NCBI RefSeq assembly: GCF_002197845.1
Contig: NZ_NIDE01000008.1
Span: forward strand, 62,001 to 126,000
Origin: Fimbriiglobus ruber
GTDB taxonomy: Bacteria > Planctomycetota > Planctomycetia > Gemmatales > Gemmataceae
Direction: 5' to 3'
DNA length: 64,000 bases
Shown here: positions 55,701 to 63,859 of the stretch, one piece after another
How positions within the stretch are numbered: position 1 is the first letter of the stretch
Layout: each line of letters opens with the position of its first letter
The notes under the pieces: model-generated
Told to the model about the DNA's origin: nothing
What the model saw: only the letters and a program-made list of their open reading frames with translations
Database searches by the model: none
Translations under genes and position numbers: made by a program

Positions 55701-56061
55701 CATGGAGCCGCCCAAGTTCCTGGTCGGCTTTAACCTACCAGACCTACGGCTCCCCACCGGCCACCGCGACGAGACCAACGCGCCCGCCCAGGCGTTGATC
55801 CTGTTAAACGACCCCTTCGTCGCCGAGATGGCCCGGCTCTGGGGCCGGCTGTTGGTGAAGTCGCCGCACGCATCGCCGGAAGAACGGGTGCGGTCCATGT
55901 TCGTCGTGGCGTTCGGCCGGATGCCGTCAGAGACCGAGTTAAAGCGATGGACGTCGGCCGTCCGCGACCTGGCTTCTTCCGACTTGATGAAGGACGAAAA
56001 CGCCTGGACTCAACTGAGCCACACGATGTTTAATGCGAAAGAGTTCCTGTACTACAGATAA
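52777..56061 (+). CDS. Planctomycete cytochrome C / DUF1549 / DUF1553 protein, large form
   Basis: 1,094 residues. GTG 52777 follows GGGAGG at seven bases. A signal peptide (1-21) precedes a PSCyt1 domain with CIECH at 48-52 and GLRLDSRAAWLKGG. DUF1549 follows (LLRRLSFVLTGLPPTPALRE, ARHWMDVVRYTDTYGYEWDN, CARCHDHKLEAVSQLDYYAL). The middle (about 480-720) has an inserted beta-rich segment unlike the other two paralogues in the window, with VPGRQVSLKLAGGQFGGFLE. DUF1553 is C-terminal (LANSLVQPDHPLTSRVYANR, LRHHYPTRRLEAEAIRDSML). It is followed directly by two DUF1501 genes. Function unknown; exported and possibly haem-binding. Confidence 0.92.
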   Translation: MKAIAAILAVVCVALSRAAGGEPAALAASPEKIAFFESKVRPLLLTQCIECHGESKQKGGLRLDSRAAWLKGGSSGPAILPGKPDESALIAAVRYQDKDLQMPPKKPMSPQEIEILAEWVRQGAIDPRKETTVVTIRTNANWEAEFHKRLDWWSLKPRQTAVVPGAASDSWNRDAVDRFIKAGLDTAKLKPAPPAEPEVLLRRLSFVLTGLPPTPALRERFLNEVRRDEAKAYEKLVDELLASPHFGETFARHWMDVVRYTDTYGYEWDNPAKGSHEYRDYLIRAFNQDLPYDQFVREQLAGDLLPQPRINAEFGLNESLIGPMFYHMGEHRHGSSLAFNGVHQEMVNNKIEAFSKAFLATTIACARCHDHKLEAVSQLDYYALGAVFMTPRWTSRVVDAPGKSDAAIHRLQALRGELRREMAKAWRTVGGKPDAWAANTWQKLLPGKDAKAPAIEEITYPLSRLAVPPGEIVAKWNSLAAEWRTARAERQKHNKGLTVLADFSTPALPAGWVTEGDGFRFGYVEDGTPLVALEGDAPLARLLPRGYHTHALSSKLPGALRMPPDHVVPGRQVSLKLAGGQFGGFLEMHENAFQGEEVVFLNNVQPQWRTIADKGHINGITRITYDFATSSLNPNFPPRTGIAPGLPNNDFGYDKRSWISVTGIVAHDGNGPLDTLDAFEGLYEGTAPKTPEDVQQRIAAWIIRTVLRWCDGTSHPGDQPLLDWLLANKLLPNSAPPGSEAAKLLAEYRRVEQTIAFARTVNGMDEREAAKAAYAFNVRGNVDAIGQMVSPDFLRMFAGRNEVAKSAGSGRLELANSLVQPDHPLTSRVYANRVWQWVMGTGIVATPDDFGHLGEKPSHPELLDYLAGEFVREGWYTKKLIRRLVLTQTFRQSGLVTEDGRTRDPGNRLRHHYPTRRLEAEAIRDSMLAVSGRLDPQLYGRPIFPPRAAEDAAKRLYAGPLDGNGRRSIYLQMSIMEPPKFLVGFNLPDLRLPTGHRDETNAPAQALILLNDPFVAEMARLWGRLLVKSPHASPEERVRSMFVVAFGRMPSETELKRWTSAVRDLASSDLMKDENAWTQLSHTMFNAKEFLYYR

Positions 56062-56077
56062 CCCCGGTGTTCGCTTC

Positions 56078-57508
56078 ATGAGCCGCAATAGCCAAACATG
56101 GACATGCCCCGGCCGCGTTGCCGCGGACATCGGCCGACGCGGCTTTCTCCAACAGGCGTCCCTGGGGTTCGGTTGGCTTGCATTCAACGGCTTGTTTGCG
56201 AACCAGGCTACCGCGGCGACCCACCACGCCGCCAAAGCGAAGAGCATTATTTTCTGCTTTATGGACGGCGGCCCGAGCCACGTCGACACGTTCGACTACA
56301 AGCCGATGCTCAAAAAGCACGAAGGGCAGAAGATCGGTGCCAGCGCGGTGTCCAAGCGGTCGCAGTCGTCGGCCGACCGCGTTTGGTTGGGCTGCCCATG
56401 GGAATTCAAGCAGCGCGGCCGGAGCGGGCTCTGGGTGAGCGACTTGTTCCCGAATCTAGCGAAAGTTGCCGACGAGTTGTGCGTCCTCCGCTCGATGGTC
56501 GGCGAACTGCCGCTCCACGGGCAGTCGAACTTGCTCCTCCACACCGGCCGCAGCCTGGGCCAGGCCCCGAGCTTCGGTTCGTGGGTCTCTTATGGCCTGG
56601 GGACGGTGAACCGCAACCTACCCGGCTACGTCGTGTTGAACAACGACTGGGTGCCGAACGGCGGGCTGGAGAACTTCGGCAGCTCCTTCCTCCCGGCCAG
56701 CCATCAGGCGACGATGATGCGGGCCAAGGGGGTGCCTGTAGACAACATGACGCCGCGGGACACCCCGGCTGTCCAGCGCCGCAAACTGGCCCTGCTGGCC
56801 GAACAGGACGCCGTCTTCGCGACGACCGCGTCGGACGCCCGGGCGATCGAGGGGGCGGTCGCGAACTACGAGACCGCCTTTCGTATGCAGACCGCGGTGC
56901 CGGAACTCGCGGACGTGAGCCGCGAACCGGCGGCCATCCGGACCTTATACGGCCTCGACTCGAAGGACGAACACCAGCGCTACTACGCCACCCAGGCCCT
57001 CCGCGCCCGTCGGCTTGTGGAAGCGGGCGTCCGGTTCATCGAGATCACCTGCCCGAGCTTCGACGGCAACAACTCGCCGTGGGACCAGCACGGTATGCTG
57101 AAGGTGAACCACGAAAAAAACGCCCGCGTCACCGAGCAGTCCGTGGCCGCCCTGATCACCGACTTGAAACAGCGGGGTCTGCTCGACCAGACGATCGTCC
57201 TCTGGGCCGGCGAGATGGGCCGGACGCCGCACACGCCTGCCGTGAACGCCAACTGCGGGCGGGACCACCACGTCAACGGCTTCACGCTGTGCGTAGCCGG
57301 CGGCGGCTTCAAGGGCGGCACCGCCTACGGGGAGACCGACGAGCTCGGCAACGCCGCGGTCGTCCACCCGCTGACCGTCCACGACATCCATGCCACGCTG
57401 CTACACCAGCTTGGCATCGACCACACCAAGTTAACCTTCCGCCACGGCGGACGGGACTACCGCCTCACCGATGTCCACGGCGAGGTCATCAAGCCCATCC
57501 TGGCGTGA
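56078..57508 (+). CDS. DUF1501 domain protein, first of a tandem pair
   Basis: 476 residues from ATG 56078, 16 bp after the cytochrome/DUF1553 stop. A degenerate Tat-like leader (IGRRGFLQQASLGFGWLAFN) precedes FCFMDGGPSHVDTFDYKPML. Other motifs: FGSWVSYGLGTVNRNLPGYV, ARRLVEAGVRFIEITCPSFD, LWAGEMGRTPHT and GRDHHVNGFTLCVAGGGFKG. The C terminus LTFRHGGRDYRLTDVHG pairs it with the subgroup at 9416-10795 rather than with its tandem neighbour. Exported; activity not established. Confidence 0.92.
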   Translation: MSRNSQTWTCPGRVAADIGRRGFLQQASLGFGWLAFNGLFANQATAATHHAAKAKSIIFCFMDGGPSHVDTFDYKPMLKKHEGQKIGASAVSKRSQSSADRVWLGCPWEFKQRGRSGLWVSDLFPNLAKVADELCVLRSMVGELPLHGQSNLLLHTGRSLGQAPSFGSWVSYGLGTVNRNLPGYVVLNNDWVPNGGLENFGSSFLPASHQATMMRAKGVPVDNMTPRDTPAVQRRKLALLAEQDAVFATTASDARAIEGAVANYETAFRMQTAVPELADVSREPAAIRTLYGLDSKDEHQRYYATQALRARRLVEAGVRFIEITCPSFDGNNSPWDQHGMLKVNHEKNARVTEQSVAALITDLKQRGLLDQTIVLWAGEMGRTPHTPAVNANCGRDHHVNGFTLCVAGGGFKGGTAYGETDELGNAAVVHPLTVHDIHATLLHQLGIDHTKLTFRHGGRDYRLTDVHGEVIKPILA

Positions 57509-57558
57509 GTGATCGAGGATTCGCGGGCAAGTTGCGACATCGTCGAGGAGATATTCAC

Positions 57559-58932
57559 GTGACATTCGATCCGACGATAGCCGCCACACTGACCCGTCGG
57601 CGCCTCCTGCAATTCGGCGCCGGCGGTTACCTCGGCCTGAACCTCGGCGGGTTGTGGCGCGCCCAGGCCGCGCGCGCCACGGGAGCGGCCGAGCCGATCA
57701 AGGCCTGCATTTTGGTCTTCCTGTACGGCGGGCCGAGCCACATCGACACGTTCGACCCGAAGCCGGACGCACCGGCCGAGGTGCGCGGCGAGTTCAAATC
57801 GGTTCCCACGTCCGCGCCCGGGGTACGGATCTGCGAACACCTGCCCCAACTCGCCAGGCTGATGCACAAGGCCGCCATCGTTCGCAGCATGCACCACGCG
57901 GCTCACCTGCACGACTCCGGCTCGATCCACATGCTCACCGGCCGCCCCCTAGACGGCCCCGACCGCGAGCTGTTCGCCCCGCAACCGCAGCACTTCCCCA
58001 GCTACGGCAGCGCCGTCGCCGCCTTCCGGCCGGGCTCACCGTGCGACGTTCCGTTCGCGTCTCTTCCGTTCGTCTTCCACAACGTCGTGCCGACCCCGTG
58101 CCAGGGTAGCGGCATTCTCGGAGCCCCGTTCGACCCGCTGCTGATCGACGTCGACCCGGCCAAACGCGAGTACCGCGTCGACGTCCTCAGCCCGAAAGAC
58201 GGCCTGGACCACCTCCGACTTGAAGCTCGCCGCGAACTCCTCCTCAAGCTCCGCGACGGCCGGCCGGCCGGTTCCCTCGATCCCTTCTACGAAAAGGCCG
58301 TGCGGCTGTTGGATTCCGAGACCGTCCGCAAGGCGCTCGACATCAATCGGGAACCGCCGAAGGTCCGCGACCGCTACGGGTACGGCGCGGGCGACGTCGG
58401 GTACGGGCACATGATGCGCGGCCAGAATTACTTGTTGGCGCGGCGGCTCGTGGAAGCCGGCGTACCATTCGTGAACATTTACGACTACCAGCAACAGGGC
58501 CAGAACTGGGACGCCCACGCGAAATGTACCGAACAGCACAAGAACCACTTGCTGCCTCCACTCGACCGGGGACTCTCCGCCTTAATCGAGGATCTCGACG
58601 AACGCGGGCTCCTCGACTCCACCCTGATCGTTGTGACCGGCGAATTCGGGCGGACGCCGAAAATTAACAACACGGGCGGTCGCGACCACTGGCCGGAATG
58701 TTCGAGTATCCTGTTGGTCGGCGGCGGTGTGACGGGTGGTGCAGTTTACGGCGCGAGCGACCGACTCGGCGCTTTCCCGGCGGCCAACCCGGTCACGCCC
58801 GGCGACCTCGCGGCCACAATTTTTTCGCGCTTCGGGATCGACCCCGCCACCGAGATCCGCGACCAAGCCAAGCGGCCGTACTCGCTCGCAACCGGGGAGC
58901 CGCTCGTCAGATTGTTCTCGCGGGGGGCGTGA
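57559..58932 (+). CDS. DUF1501 domain protein, second of a tandem pair
   Basis: 457 residues from GTG 57559, eight bases after GAGGAG. The Tat-like leader is LTRRRLLQFGAGGYLGLNLG. Motifs: LVFLYGGPSHIDTFDPKPDA, SMHHAAHLHDSGSIHMLTGR, LARRLVEAGVPFVNIYDYQQ, VVTGEFGRTPKINNTGGRDH and WPECSSILLVGGGVTGGAVY. It resembles the 3708-5111 protein more than its immediate neighbour, so the tandem pair is not a recent duplication. Its stop overlaps the next small gene as GTGA. Confidence 0.92.
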   Translation: MTFDPTIAATLTRRRLLQFGAGGYLGLNLGGLWRAQAARATGAAEPIKACILVFLYGGPSHIDTFDPKPDAPAEVRGEFKSVPTSAPGVRICEHLPQLARLMHKAAIVRSMHHAAHLHDSGSIHMLTGRPLDGPDRELFAPQPQHFPSYGSAVAAFRPGSPCDVPFASLPFVFHNVVPTPCQGSGILGAPFDPLLIDVDPAKREYRVDVLSPKDGLDHLRLEARRELLLKLRDGRPAGSLDPFYEKAVRLLDSETVRKALDINREPPKVRDRYGYGAGDVGYGHMMRGQNYLLARRLVEAGVPFVNIYDYQQQGQNWDAHAKCTEQHKNHLLPPLDRGLSALIEDLDERGLLDSTLIVVTGEFGRTPKINNTGGRDHWPECSSILLVGGGVTGGAVYGASDRLGAFPAANPVTPGDLAATIFSRFGIDPATEIRDQAKRPYSLATGEPLVRLFSRGA

Positions 58933-59135
58933 AGTTTCCGCAATTGCGGCTTGTGTCCCAGGCGCTCGCCGGCCCCGCCTTGAAAGGCGGCGAGTTGGCC
59001 GTCGTGTCGCCGACCGGCGAAATGGCGGCGCTGGCCAAACTGACTTCCAACTGGCGCAGCGTCATCGAAGACAATGCGACCATAGTCGAAGAGCGGGCCG
59101 ATCAGAAGCGCGGCCAGAAGAAGCTGTTCGAGTAA
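58929..59135 (+). CDS. Small hypothetical protein (68 aa) coupled to DUF1501
   Basis: The GTG start at 58929 overlaps the DUF1501 stop (GTGA). The product reads VKFPQLRLVSQALAGPALKG, then GELAVVSPTGEMAALAKLTS and ends RADQKRGQKKLFE with a basic tail. There is no signal peptide or membrane segment. No family is recognised. The overlap and the well-formed amphipathic content support translation. Confidence 0.6.
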   Translation: MKFPQLRLVSQALAGPALKGGELAVVSPTGEMAALAKLTSNWRSVIEDNATIVEERADQKRGQKKLFE

Positions 59136-59156
59136 CTGAGCCTGTTTTCTCCGTTT

Positions 59157-59592
59157 TCTCCCCCCTTTGGAAGGGGGCAGGGGGGTTATGTATGACCGAG
59201 TTCTTCAACCGCACATCCGAAAAGGCGAAACGCCAGGAACTGCGCAACAACATGCCACCCGTGGAAGTCATCCTCTGGTCGAGGCTGAAGGGGCGTCAGT
59301 TGCTGGAGTGCAAGTTTCGGCGGCAGTACAGCGTCGGCGCGTTCGTGATCGATTTCTACTCCCCTGAGATCAAACTCGGAATCGAATTGGACGGCGACAG
59401 CCATTTTCGGGAAGGTGGTCCTGAATGTGACCGGGAGCGCCAAGAGTACATCGAATCGTTCGGAATTAAGATCATCCGGTTCCTCAACCCGGAGGTCTAC
59501 GACAACCTTGACGGAGTGCTGGAGGTGATTGCACGAGAGATTACTGGGAGGCGGGCCGGGAGAACCCCCTGCCCCCCTTCGAAAGGTGGGAG
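59157..59592. repeat. Inverted GC-rich repeats flanking the DUF559 gene
   Basis: The left copy 59157-59186 contains CCCCCCTTTGGAAGGGGGCA. The right copy 59564-59592 contains CCTGCCCCCCTTCGAAAGGT and is its near-complement (about 26 of 29). The left copy lies just before the start codon region and the right copy is translated as PCPPSKGGRR. Similar repeats bordering DUF559 genes are known in other bacterial genomes. Confidence 0.75.
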
Positions 59593-59800
59593 AAGATATG
59601 AGCACCGTTGGCATCAAACCGTGGATCGAAGTCGCAGCGAATTGGCCACGTTCCTGCGCGAGGCGGAGCGGAACCGGGAGCATTGGATACGTTTCGCAAA
59701 AGCGTGTGAAATGGAATCGCGCCGGGCGGGAAATATCACCAGGGAGAACAAATGGGGAACGCAATACTCCGCTCCCCCAAGATGCTCGCGTGTACGGTAA
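59192..59800 (+). CDS. DUF559 endonuclease-like protein
   Basis: The first ~118 residues are a typical DUF559 (very-short-patch-repair-like) domain: RQELRNNMPPVEVILWSRLK, then CKFRRQYSVGAFVIDFYSPE, KLGIELDGDSHFREGG and ESFGIKIIRFLNPEV. The D-ELD-Q/R layout matches PD-(D/E)xK/Vsr-like nucleases. The frame then runs through the GC-rich repeat (PCPPSKGG) and 75 further residues of different character, so the true domain ends near 59550 and the tail may be accidental read-through. There is no clean ribosome-binding site apart from AGGGGGG. It is probably a mobile insertion behind the DUF1501 operon. Confidence 0.8.
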   Translation: MTEFFNRTSEKAKRQELRNNMPPVEVILWSRLKGRQLLECKFRRQYSVGAFVIDFYSPEIKLGIELDGDSHFREGGPECDRERQEYIESFGIKIIRFLNPEVYDNLDGVLEVIAREITGRRAGRTPCPPSKGGRRYEHRWHQTVDRSRSELATFLREAERNREHWIRFAKACEMESRRAGNITRENKWGTQYSAPPRCSRVR

Positions 59801-59868
59801 CGCGCAGATTGTTCATTTTGGGACGAGCCGCCTTGTGTTCCACGATCGGATACTAGAAATTTAAATCA
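59598..59868 (+). other. Possible remnant reading frames after the DUF559 gene
   Basis: ATG 59598 opens MSTVGIKPWIEVAANWPRSC in one frame. The DUF559 frame over the same bases reads SELATFLREAERNREHWIRF, which is more protein-like. The pattern suggests a small decayed gene with a frameshift near 59640, interrupted or displaced by the DUF559 insertion. No family is recognised. Confidence 0.3.
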
Positions 59869-59904
59869 GTGTCTTCCTCTCCTCCCTGCTCGACGATTCC
59901 TGCC

Positions 59905-60450
59905 ATGAACGGGAATAACGACTTTGCTTCATTGCTGGACGGTATCCGCCGGGGTGAGGCGGCGGCCGCGGAAGAATTGATCCGCCGCTACCTGCCGCAC
60001 GTCCGGGCGGCCGTCCGGCGGAGACTCTCGCAAGATCTCCGGCTCCGGTTCGACTCGCAAGACTTCGCCCAGGACGTCTGGCTGTCGTTCTTCCGGTCCG
60101 CGGTCGACCGCCTGGATTTGCCGGACGAGGGCGCGCTGGTCGCGTACCTGTCGCAAATGGCCCGGCTCAAGGTGGCCGAGGAGTACCGCCACCAGACGAC
60201 CCAGAAGGTCGGACTGACGCGCGACACGCCGCTGGCCGCGACCGGCGAATTGATGACCCGGGAACCGACGCCGAGTGCCTTCGCCGTCGCGGCCGACCAG
60301 TGGGAGCAACTCACGGCCCGGCTGCCGGACCGCGAACGCGGGATTCTGCGGATGCTCCGCGACGGCCACACCCACGGGGAAGTGGCCGCCGCCTTCGGTC
60401 TCTCGGAAAAAACGATCCAACGGCTGGTCCAACGGCTTCACATTCGATGA
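59905..60450 (+). CDS. ECF-type RNA polymerase sigma factor
   Basis: 181 residues from ATG 59905; a GTG 36 bases upstream would add MSSSPPCSTIPA and is less likely. Sigma region 2 covers about 15-80 (EELIRRYLPHVRAAVRRRLS, RFDSQDFAQDVWLSFFRS). Region 4 covers about 125-181 (LTARLPDRERGILRMLRDGH, VAAAFGLSEKTIQRLVQRLH). It belongs to the planctomycete ECF group that is encoded next to Ser/Thr kinases. The stop overlaps the kinase start as ATGA, so the two are translationally coupled. The kinase probably controls this sigma factor. Confidence 0.92.
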   Translation: MNGNNDFASLLDGIRRGEAAAAEELIRRYLPHVRAAVRRRLSQDLRLRFDSQDFAQDVWLSFFRSAVDRLDLPDEGALVAYLSQMARLKVAEEYRHQTTQKVGLTRDTPLAATGELMTREPTPSAFAVAADQWEQLTARLPDRERGILRMLRDGHTHGEVAAAFGLSEKTIQRLVQRLHIR

Positions 60451-62561
60451 CTCTTATCTCTAGTACCCCTATGAACCCGACCCCCACCGAGAACGTCGCA
60501 GTCGAAGATGACGCCGCCGAGCGGGCGCGCCGGGCGGACGCGATCAAGGAGGCCTGGCACGCGGGCCAGAAGGCGGACGCGCGGGCCGCCCTGGACGCGA
60601 ACCCGGACCTGCTCGACGACCGGGCCATCGCCATCGACCTGGCCTACGAAGAGTTCTGCACCCGCGAGGAAGCCGGGGAGGAGATCGAGCCGGGGGCGTT
60701 CTGCGCCCGCTTCCCGTACCGCTCGTCGATCCGCCGGCTCATCTCCGTCCACCGGTTCCTCGACGACCACCCGGACGCCCTCGACGGGGCCGCGGTGCCC
60801 GCGTCGTGGCCCGCCGTGGGCGAGCTGGTCGGCGACTTCCAGGTCGGCCGGGAACTCGGCCGCGGGGGGTTCTCGCGCGTCTACCTGGGGCTGGAAACCA
60901 CGGCCGGCCGGCGGCCCGTGGCCCTCAAAGTCTCCGGGCCGCGGGCGAGCCTCGACGCCGAGACGCTCGGCCCCCTGTCCCACCCGCACCTGATCTCGGT
61001 ACTCTCCGCCCCCCGGGTCGGGGACCGCCAATTGTTCGCGATGCCGTTCGTCGGGACCGCCACCCTCGAAGACGTCCTCGAGTGCGCGTGGCCCGGTGTC
61101 GGCGCCGATCCGCCGCGGACGGCGGAACCCGTCCTCGCCGGGGCCGTCCGCGGCCGGCGGGCAACCGACCCGCCGTTCACGTCCTGCCCGCCTTACCCGG
61201 TCGACGCCGGGATGAGTTACGAACAGGGGATCGCCGCCGTGGCCTCGGGCCTGGCAAACGTGATGGCGTTCCTGCACGACCGGGACGTCGCCCACCGCGA
61301 CCTCAAGCCCTCGAACGTCCTCCTCGGCCCCACCGGCCACCCGTACCTGCTCGATTTCAACTTGTCGACCGGGCCGTCCGCCGCGTCGCGGGTGGGCGGG
61401 ACGCTGCCCTACATGGCTCCCGAACATTTGACGGCCGTCGCCAGCCCGGGGGCGGACGGCCCGACCGACTGGCGGCCGGCCGACGTGTATTCGTTCGGCA
61501 TCATCCTGTTCGAGTTGTTGACCGGCCGGCACCCGTTCGGTGCCTACGAGATCGGGTCAGGCGTCCGCAAGGAGGAGCTGGCGAAAATCTTGTTGGCCGC
61601 CCAGACGACCGGCTTCCCGGCCCCCCGCAAGTATAACCCGCACATCTCGGAAGGCATCGAGTCCCTGATCGCCCGGTGCCTGTCCGCCGCGCCGGCCGAC
61701 CGGCCGACCGCGCCGGAAATCTTCGCCCGCCTCGCCCCGAACCCGCCCGCGCAACGCCCGACCGGACTGCGGTGGCGGACGCTCACCTCGTTCGTGCTGG
61801 CGACGCTGTGCGGGTTCTCGCTCTCGCCCTGGGACCCGCGGGCGCCCGCCCCGAACCCGTCCCCGTTTATCCCTCCGGGGGACGAACCCCCGCCCGACCC
61901 GCTCAACCGCGGGTTGGCGCTTTACCGCCAGGGCGAGGTCGCACTGGCCGCCGCCGAATTCCGCAGGGTGGCCAAACAAACGAACGACGGCAAGGCGTAC
62001 GCGTACGCCGCCTACTGCTTTGCGGTCAAAAAAAATTGGATGGAAGCCGAGTTCGAGGCCACCCAAGCCATCGAAGCGGGATACCGGACGCCGGTGGTCT
62101 ACGCGGACCGGGCCTATATTCGACTTCGACTCGGCCAATTCGAGAAAGTCCGGGCCGACTGTGACGATGCCCTCCATCTCGACAAGAACATGCGGGCGGC
62201 CAGGCTGACCCGGGCGACCGTGAACCTCCGATTGGTGGCGGGCAAGATCGGGAAAAAGGTTAAGGACGAGACCGTAGCGGACATCAGACAGGTTTTGATC
62301 GGGTCGCCGATCGATGCCGAGACGTGGTTCACGGCCGCGCAAATTTTTATGCTGGCGCCTGCCGCGGCTGGCAATTTAAAAGATGAAGCCGCGGACGCCG
62401 TGTCCAAAGCCATTGCCGCGGGAAAGAAGACATCGGTGATCGGCCGCGAGCCGATTTTAGCAGGTCTGAAGGGCCACCCGCTCTTTGATCACGCCTTGAC
62501 GCAAGAGCCTGGTCTGCCGATCGATGCGCCCGAACTCCAACTTCCGTGTCCGATCCCCTGA
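60447..62561 (+). CDS. Ser/Thr protein kinase with TPR-like C terminus, partner of the ECF sigma factor
   Basis: 704 residues from ATG 60447 (a second ATG lies at 60471). A helical N-terminal ~125 residues (EAWHAGQKADARAALDANPD) is followed by the kinase domain: GRGGFSRVYLG (138-148), VALK Lys161, VAHRDLKPSNVLL (HRD 283-285), LLDFNLS in place of DFG (303-305), YMAPEHL, and ADVYSFGIILFELLTGRHPF. An insertion of about 45 residues (215-255) lies between the N and C lobes. A weak membrane segment (TSFVLATLCGFSLSPW) precedes TPR-like repeats (NRGLALYRQGEVALAAAEFR, AYAAYCFAVKKNWMEAEFEA). The ECF sigma gene upstream is coupled, so the two likely form a signalling pair. Confidence 0.92.
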   Translation: MTLISSTPMNPTPTENVAVEDDAAERARRADAIKEAWHAGQKADARAALDANPDLLDDRAIAIDLAYEEFCTREEAGEEIEPGAFCARFPYRSSIRRLISVHRFLDDHPDALDGAAVPASWPAVGELVGDFQVGRELGRGGFSRVYLGLETTAGRRPVALKVSGPRASLDAETLGPLSHPHLISVLSAPRVGDRQLFAMPFVGTATLEDVLECAWPGVGADPPRTAEPVLAGAVRGRRATDPPFTSCPPYPVDAGMSYEQGIAAVASGLANVMAFLHDRDVAHRDLKPSNVLLGPTGHPYLLDFNLSTGPSAASRVGGTLPYMAPEHLTAVASPGADGPTDWRPADVYSFGIILFELLTGRHPFGAYEIGSGVRKEELAKILLAAQTTGFPAPRKYNPHISEGIESLIARCLSAAPADRPTAPEIFARLAPNPPAQRPTGLRWRTLTSFVLATLCGFSLSPWDPRAPAPNPSPFIPPGDEPPPDPLNRGLALYRQGEVALAAAEFRRVAKQTNDGKAYAYAAYCFAVKKNWMEAEFEATQAIEAGYRTPVVYADRAYIRLRLGQFEKVRADCDDALHLDKNMRAARLTRATVNLRLVAGKIGKKVKDETVADIRQVLIGSPIDAETWFTAAQIFMLAPAAAGNLKDEAADAVSKAIAAGKKTSVIGREPILAGLKGHPLFDHALTQEPGLPIDAPELQLPCPIP

Positions 62562-62758
62562 GCGCGTCGCACTGTCTGTCCTCATTTCCTGTCCGCTCTT
62601 CCGGTCGACTACCCTAACGACCCGTTTCCGGCCACTTTCCGTGGCCGGTGTATTTTTTTGTCCAGTCATGCGCCCCGATCGCAATTCCCTTGATGCCGCG
62701 GCCCGTCTGCCGGGGTCGGACTTGAGTCCGTCGCAATCGCTCATCCCGGGCCCAAGCG

Positions 62759-63244
62759 ATGTGGTTTACCAGCAGAAAGAAGTCGGCCGTCTCCTCTCCG
62801 CGGGGTAACCGTTTCCGGCCGGAGTTGGAATCGCTCAACGAGCGGTTCATGCCCGACGCGACCCCAATAACTCCCCCGAGTGACCCGACCACACCGCCCG
62901 CGGTCACCACCCCCGCCACCCCCACCGGTTCCACGACGGTCACTACGACCCTGCCCCCTCCCCCGGTCGTGAGTAACTTCTTGATCGCGGCGGTGGCTGG
63001 CGGTCTCTACGAGATGACCGGCGACGTCACGGTCAACGGCGTCGGCGCGGCCGATATGTACGTGGCGTTCGGCGGCGGGCCGGAAACCCTCCAGGGCATG
63101 TCGACGATGACGGACGCGAACGGGCACTTCGACGTGATCGTGGATTTCAACGAAGACGGTAGCGACAACGGCATGGCCACCGCACAGGCCACCGACGACT
63201 ACTATCAAACGTCGAATCTGGCCATGGATTACATCACCATCTGA
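62759..63244 (+). CDS. Small secreted protein with planctomycete N-terminal sorting motif
   Basis: 161 residues. The N terminus MWFTSRKKSAVSSPRGNRFR leads into PELESLNERFMPDA, matching the LExLExRxxP-type motif that opens many large planctomycete surface proteins. A Thr/Pro-rich linker follows (PSDPTTPPAVTTPATPTGST). A compact beta-rich domain ends the protein (GGLYEMTGDVTVNGVGAADM, ANGHFDVIVDFNEDGSDNG). No enzyme motif is present. Export to the surface is inferred from the motif; role unknown. Confidence 0.75.
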   Translation: MWFTSRKKSAVSSPRGNRFRPELESLNERFMPDATPITPPSDPTTPPAVTTPATPTGSTTVTTTLPPPPVVSNFLIAAVAGGLYEMTGDVTVNGVGAADMYVAFGGGPETLQGMSTMTDANGHFDVIVDFNEDGSDNGMATAQATDDYYQTSNLAMDYITI

Positions 63245-63389
63245 AAAGCGCCGCGCGTTGCCGTTCGAATCGTTCCTCCCCGCCCCGGTACCGGCCGGCC
63301 CGAGCGGCGGGCTCTCCCGCGAGCGAGCGATTCGAGTGGCCGCCGCCGCGGACCGGGTTAATGGACTCCGACTCGCCGAGGTGCTTCAC

Positions 63390-63764
63390 ATGAATACACG
63401 GTCCGCGAGATCGCCCGATGATCTGCGCAGGCTGGTTTCTTTGGCGACGGCTGGCGACGGCGACGGTGGCTCGCCGCACGAGGAATTGATGGACGTGTTC
63501 TTACCGCTCGTACTCCGCGTGGTGCGCACGGGGCGCGGGCCGACGGCCCTCGTCCGCTGGGTCGGGCAGCAAACGGTCGGCCCCAAACGGCGGCAAGGCA
63601 GTGACCGCCTCACCCGGGAACTCACGCACCGCCTGGTCCGGTTACTCTGTCCGCCGGCCGATCCTCTCTCGGACACGGTGGTCGGTGGGTGCCCCACGAC
63701 GACGAATCCCCGGCGGGATCGGGGTCCACTCCGGTCCGCCAAGCGCGGTAAACGGGAGCGTTGA
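63390..63764 (+). CDS. Hypothetical protein (124 aa)
   Basis: ATG 63390 follows GAGGTG by six bases; the in-frame TTG at 63258 would add 44 residues with no better signal. The product is basic and helical: SPDDLRRLVSLATAGDGDGG, then HEELMDVFLPLVLRVVRTGR and DRLTRELTHRLVRLLCPPAD, with an Arg-rich end. No signal peptide. No family is recognised. Confidence 0.5.
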   Translation: MNTRSARSPDDLRRLVSLATAGDGDGGSPHEELMDVFLPLVLRVVRTGRGPTALVRWVGQQTVGPKRRQGSDRLTRELTHRLVRLLCPPADPLSDTVVGGCPTTTNPRRDRGPLRSAKRGKRER

Positions 63765-63859
63765 ACATTCACAATCACGATGGGGAGGCGTGCCCGGCAT
63801 CGTCCGCGCGGCGCCTCCCGGCTCGGGGTTGGAGGACGCGGTCAGCGAGCAACAGGCCT

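Noticed and set aside
56098-57558. Upstream extension of the second DUF1501 frame through the first DUF1501 gene
   Set aside because: Out-of-frame shadow; the GTG at 57559 has a strong ribosome-binding site and Tat leader.
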